Shown here: positions 60,822 through 64,000 of the stretch, piece by piece | Position numbering within the stretch: the stretch's first letter is position 1 | How the letters are laid out: every line of letters begins with the position of its first letter | Assembly (NCBI GenBank): GCA_964385465.1 | Contig: CAYLPJ010000002.1 | Coordinates: 62,001 to 126,000, forward strand | Reading direction: 5' to 3' | DNA from: CAYLPJ01 sp964385465 | GTDB lineage: Bacteria > Planctomycetota > Phycisphaerae > SM23-33 | Length of the DNA stretch: 64,000 nt | Made by a program: the position numbers and the translations under genes | Notes under the pieces: generated by a model | The model's input: the letters and a program-made list of their open reading frames with translations, nothing else | What the model was told of the DNA's origin: nothing | Database searches by the model: none

Positions 60822-61955
60822 CTACGACCGCTGAGGCGGTCCGATCAGGTCGTCGAGGGCCTCCTCGATCGCGTCCAGCGCCTCGGTCAGACCGTCGCGG
60901 CGGTGGGCGGGGATGTTCGCGGCGAACTCGTCGGTGCGGTCCAGAAAGGCGCGGATCAGCTCCGGCGTGATGCGGTGTCGATCCGCCCTCATTCCGATCC
61001 GCCAGTCCTGGACGAACTGCGCGTTGAGCCGCTGCTCAAGGGCCTCCTCGGGCACGGTCAGCAGGGGTTTGCCCAGGTGGATCGACTCGCTGATCAGTTG
61101 GTTCCCCGAGGTGCTGAGCACGCCCCGGCAACTCGCCAGGTCGCGGATGAAGGGCAGGTTGCCGATCGGGCAGAACTCGACGGTCCCCTCGGTCCCCCGC
61201 CGCCGGGGTCCGTAGACCTTCACCGGGCAGCCCGCCCGTCGAAGCGCATCCTCCACCTGCGGGGTGAAATGCGTCTCGGCGTTGGTGAAGTAGACCAGCA
61301 GGTGCTCGCCGGCGGTGGGCTCGGTCTCGCGGACCTCCCGCCGGACGATCGGCCCGACCACACGCACGCCCTCCCGCCTGGCCTCGCCCTCGTAGAAGGC
61401 CGCGACGATGACCCGCTCGGGTCGGCAGACCAGCCTCCGGTACGCCAGCGACTCCGCCCAGCAGACCGCCCGGTCGGTGCGGCTCATCGGCAGGCGGCAG
61501 TGGACCATGATGCCGTAGTGGTCGAAGCTGATCCGCGGGATGCCCATCCGCCGCCCGACGCGGTGGGTCCAGCCCTCCGAGTCGGACATGACCACGTCCG
61601 GCTGGAAGCGGCGGGCGACGTCCGCGATCATCTGGCTGACCGGCCCGTGGAGCAGCATGTCGAGGGCGCCGGGCGCGTTGCGCTGGAGCGTCAGCCGCGG
61701 GGACCGGCGGTGGTTCCGCCCGTGGTGGTAGCGGAGCACGGGGATGCGGACGACGGGGTAATCGCTGCGGAGCTGGTCGTAGGCGTCGTCGCCGGCGAGG
61801 ACGAGCAGGTCGTGGCGGCGGGTCAGTTCCGGCAGCACGGCCATCGCCCTGCCTGCGTGCCCGCGCCCGTAGCCGTGGACGCCGTAGAGGATGCGTCGGC
61901 GGGGTCGGGAGGCATCGGCAGCGCTGGGGGGCGACTGGCTCATGCCCAATAGCAT
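60822..61955 (-). CDS. GT-B-type glycosyltransferase (UDP-glycosyltransferase/MurG-like), 377 aa
   Basis: The N-terminus RRRILYGVHGYGRGHAGRAM, with a glycine-rich loop and the GHAGR motif, is typical of GT28/GT1-like transferases, including archaeal MJ1255-type proteins. The middle part has VVMSDSEGWTHRVGRRMGIP. The C-terminal donor-binding region is FIRDLASCRGVLSTSGNQLI followed by SESIHLGKPLLTVPE, the usual nucleotide-sugar pattern of this fold. I used ATG at 61955, with GGGGGAG six bases upstream; ATG at 61943 is the alternative. It is divergent from the membrane-protein gene with 66 bp between, and could glycosylate a lipid or surface polymer. The substrate is unknown. Confidence 0.85.
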   Translation of the reverse strand: MLLGMSQSPPSAADASRPRRRILYGVHGYGRGHAGRAMAVLPELTRRHDLLVLAGDDAYDQLRSDYPVVRIPVLRYHHGRNHRRSPRLTLQRNAPGALDMLLHGPVSQMIADVARRFQPDVVMSDSEGWTHRVGRRMGIPRISFDHYGIMVHCRLPMSRTDRAVCWAESLAYRRLVCRPERVIVAAFYEGEARREGVRVVGPIVRREVRETEPTAGEHLLVYFTNAETHFTPQVEDALRRAGCPVKVYGPRRRGTEGTVEFCPIGNLPFIRDLASCRGVLSTSGNQLISESIHLGKPLLTVPEEALEQRLNAQFVQDWRIGMRADRHRITPELIRAFLDRTDEFAANIPAHRRDGLTEALDAIEEALDDLIGPPQRS

Positions 61956-62021
61956 AGTGAGCTCCCCCGCGGATGCACGCGTCGAGTTGCCCGACCGGCG
62001 GGAGGACGGTACGCTCTGTCC

Positions 62022-64000
62022 GTGCACGCCATCGCCGACATGCCGTCCGACGACGCCCCCGACCGGCCGGGCCGGTGGTTCCACGTCGCCGCCGCCCTGC
62101 TCGTTCTCGCCGGCTTCGCCGCGACGTTCTGCCACGCCTACAACCTCGACCTGTACTGGCACCTCGCCGGCGGGGAGTGGATGCTCGACCACGGGCGCGT
62201 GCTCGGCCATGACCCCTTCAGCGTGGACCCCGAGCCCCGCTGGGTCAACGTGCACTGGCTCTTCCAGCTCACCATCGCCGTGCTCCACCGCCTCGGCGGC
62301 GTGGGGTTGCTGTGCCTGCTCAAGGCGGCCCTGGCGGCCGGGACGCTGGCGGCCTTCGCCGTCTCGCTCCGTCGCGTCGTGAGTCCCGCGTGGGTGCTTC
62401 TCTGCGGCCTGCTGGTGCTTGCGGTGATCGAGGTCCGCGTCCGCATCCGCCCCGAGGCGGTCACGCTGCTGCTGCTGGCCGTGACGGTAGCCCTGACCGA
62501 GCACGTCCGCCGCGGCGGCCCGGCGAAGCGGCTGTGGGCGATGCTGCCGATCATGGCCGTGTGGGTGAACATGCACGGGCTCTACGTCCTGGGCCCGGCG
62601 GTGTTCTGGTCGGCCGTGCTGGGGGCAGCCATCGACCGCCGCCTGCGCGGCACGGCGTTCGCCGGCCCGCTGGCGAGCAAGGCGGCCGCGGTGCCCCTGC
62701 TGGCGGCGACGGCGGTGTGCCTGGCGACGCCCTGGCCTCTGGAGGCCGCCGCCCAGCCGCTGCTGCTGTGGACGCGCATCTCCGGCGGGCGCGAGGCGTT
62801 CACGCGGGGCGTCTCGGAGTTCCTGCCGACGCACGAATCGGGCTACTATCTCGGCCTCGCCGCGGCGGTGCTGATCCCCGCGGCCCTGGCCTGCGCACTC
62901 AACCGCCGCCGCGTGCCGGTGGCTCACCTGGTGTGGCTGGCGGCGTTCGGGGCCTTGGCGATGCTGGCCAGGCGGAACGTCGCGCTGACCGGCCCGGTCG
63001 CAGGCTACGTGCTGGGCCTCCACGGCGGGGCGTGGCTGCGGCGGCGCGGACTGCTTCGCCCGGGCGGGCGGCCGGCAGCGGCGGTCGGCGCGGTCGCCGG
63101 GGTGCTCGCGGTGGCGGTCGTCGCCGGGTGCGGGACCGAGTGGCTCTTCCGCGTCCGGGGCATCACACGGCGGTTCGGGGCGGGGCTGTACCGCCCGAAC
63201 TACCCCCTCGCCCTGGCGCGGCGGCTGGGCGAGCTGGACGCCCCCGGGGCAGTCTTCTGCGCCGACTGGGGCTACGCGGGCACGTTCATCCATCACAGCC
63301 GGCGCAGGGTCTGGATGGACGGGCGGCTCGAAGCCCACTCGCTGAAACGCTACCTCAGCCAGGGCCGCCTGGCCTACAAGCTGCGAACGGTCGGGGGGGC
63401 CGAGGAGGCCGCCTTTCACCCCGACCTGCGCTTCTTCTACGTCCGCGCCCGCTCGCGGGACCACCTGACCGCCCTGTCGGCGAGTCCGCGGTTCCGCCTG
63501 CTGTGGATCGACACGACCGGCGCGATCTTCGCCCGCACGGACTACCGCGGGGGCGGGACCGAGGACGCCGGGATGCCCCCCACGGGAGCGGACCTCGGCG
63601 AGTTCGACCACCCACTGGGGCGGGATTGGCGCGTGGGGGGCCTGGCGGTCGAGCCCCGCCGCTGGTACCGCCAGAATCCCCCGGATGAGCAGTACCGGGT
63701 CGGCACGCTGCTGCTGTGGCTGGGCTGGCGGAGCCCGGGGGGGCCCGACGGGGTCGGCGGGCAGGCCGCCCGCGCCCGGCGGACGGTGCTGGCGGCCCGC
63801 TATCTCCGCGGCGCCCTCGAGGCCGGTCTGACCGCCCGCGACGTCGCCGCCGGGATGCTCGCCCAGGCCCACCAGCAGCGTGCCGTCCAAGACGACGCCA
63901 CCGTATGCCCCGCCGTGCCGGTGGACTTTCACTCCGCCCGCGCCCTGGCGCTGTACCGCTCGCTGGACCTCTCGGACCTCGCCGACGAGAACGCCCGCGG
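62022..64000 (+). CDS. Polytopic membrane protein, glycosyltransferase-like, C-terminus beyond the window
   Basis: The frame is open from about 62022 to the window end (over 650 codons) without a stop, so the gene is partial. After a short cytoplasmic start come about ten hydrophobic helices. The first extracytoplasmic loop has LDLYWHLAGGEWMLDHGRV with HDPFSV and the WLFQ region, a layout seen in planctomycete and myxobacterial GT-C-like membrane proteins. A late soluble part has FCADWGYAGTFIHHSRRRVW followed by MDGRLEAH, also typical of that group. No catalytic residues are proven. The start is uncertain: GTG at 62022 has GGAGG 16 bases upstream, and ATG at 62040 has none. Confidence 0.75.
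   Translation, partial: MHAIADMPSDDAPDRPGRWFHVAAALLVLAGFAATFCHAYNLDLYWHLAGGEWMLDHGRVLGHDPFSVDPEPRWVNVHWLFQLTIAVLHRLGGVGLLCLLKAALAAGTLAAFAVSLRRVVSPAWVLLCGLLVLAVIEVRVRIRPEAVTLLLLAVTVALTEHVRRGGPAKRLWAMLPIMAVWVNMHGLYVLGPAVFWSAVLGAAIDRRLRGTAFAGPLASKAAAVPLLAATAVCLATPWPLEAAAQPLLLWTRISGGREAFTRGVSEFLPTHESGYYLGLAAAVLIPAALACALNRRRVPVAHLVWLAAFGALAMLARRNVALTGPVAGYVLGLHGGAWLRRRGLLRPGGRPAAAVGAVAGVLAVAVVAGCGTEWLFRVRGITRRFGAGLYRPNYPLALARRLGELDAPGAVFCADWGYAGTFIHHSRRRVWMDGRLEAHSLKRYLSQGRLAYKLRTVGGAEEAAFHPDLRFFYVRARSRDHLTALSASPRFRLLWIDTTGAIFARTDYRGGGTEDAGMPPTGADLGEFDHPLGRDWRVGGLAVEPRRWYRQNPPDEQYRVGTLLLWLGWRSPGGPDGVGGQAARARRTVLAARYLRGALEAGLTARDVAAGMLAQAHQQRAVQDDATVCPAVPVDFHSARALALYRSLDLSDLADENAR

Noticed and set aside
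60297..61952. Plus-strand frame of 551 codons over the glycosyltransferase
   Set aside because: Antisense shadow of the minus-strand glycosyltransferase, which has clear family motifs.

Overview
The window looks like a chromosome segment of a high-GC planctomycete (Planctomycetota, perhaps Phycisphaerae-like). The reasons are an N-terminal LEPR-XLL-type motif (PLEQRLLLS) on a giant surface protein, a small PEP-CTERM (exosortase substrate) protein, DUF4838, sulfatase and parallel beta-helix genes, dockerin and cohesin domains, and an ECF sigma factor paired with an anti-sigma/beta-propeller protein. This assignment is inference from gene content. No rRNA, tRNA, CRISPR array, transposase or integrase was recognised.

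Layout. (1) 34-8136: four minus-strand genes with gaps of only 22-46 bp (sulfatase, beta-helix/LamG protein, SGNH-like hydrolase, alpha/beta hydrolase), divergent from an AraC-family regulator; this reads as a small polysaccharide-utilisation locus. (2) 8139-10612: PolX-type DNA polymerase/PHP protein and a DUF72 protein, minus strand. (3) 10769-15711: UPF0182 membrane protein, MgtC/SapB protein and a GT4 glycosyltransferase, plus strand, ending at a strong hairpin. (4) 15796-17151: a Tat-exported Gfo/Idh/MocA oxidoreductase. (5) 17233-24890: a seven-gene minus-strand TonB energy-transduction operon (TonB-dependent receptor, DUF3450, TtpC-like long ExbB, ExbB, ExbD, TonB, TPR protein) with overlapping starts and stops, headed by a probable cobalamin riboswitch; it resembles the Vibrio TonB2/TtpC system and is probably used for corrinoid uptake. 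(6) 24930-30444: DUF4838 protein, ECF sigma factor and a zinc-finger/PQQ-propeller anti-sigma candidate, linked by two ATGA overlaps.

(7) 30670-59691 is the outstanding part: a PEP-CTERM protein with its own consensus promoter and a strong 5' stem-loop, followed upstream by one uninterrupted 28.1-kb gene for a 9,382-residue protein. That protein carries about 16 parallel beta-helix modules, then PKD-like repeats, then a cassette (Ig-like, cohesin-like, dockerin-like, cohesin-like) present twice, then a third dockerin and an acidic tail. It has a consensus promoter and a leader of about 260 nt. The 1.1 kb upstream of it is non-coding and holds clustered TGTCCAC inverted repeats around an AT-rich core with a LacI-type palindrome. 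(8) 60822-64000: a glycosyltransferase (minus) and a divergent polytopic membrane protein that runs off the end of the window.

How it fits together: much of the window concerns the envelope and outside of the cell, namely polysaccharide desulfation and cleavage, TonB-driven import, cell-surface scaffold or adhesion proteins, and glycosyl transfer. Almost all start codons were set from visible Shine-Dalgarno sequences, overlaps or signal peptides; coordinates of domains inside proteins are approximate.
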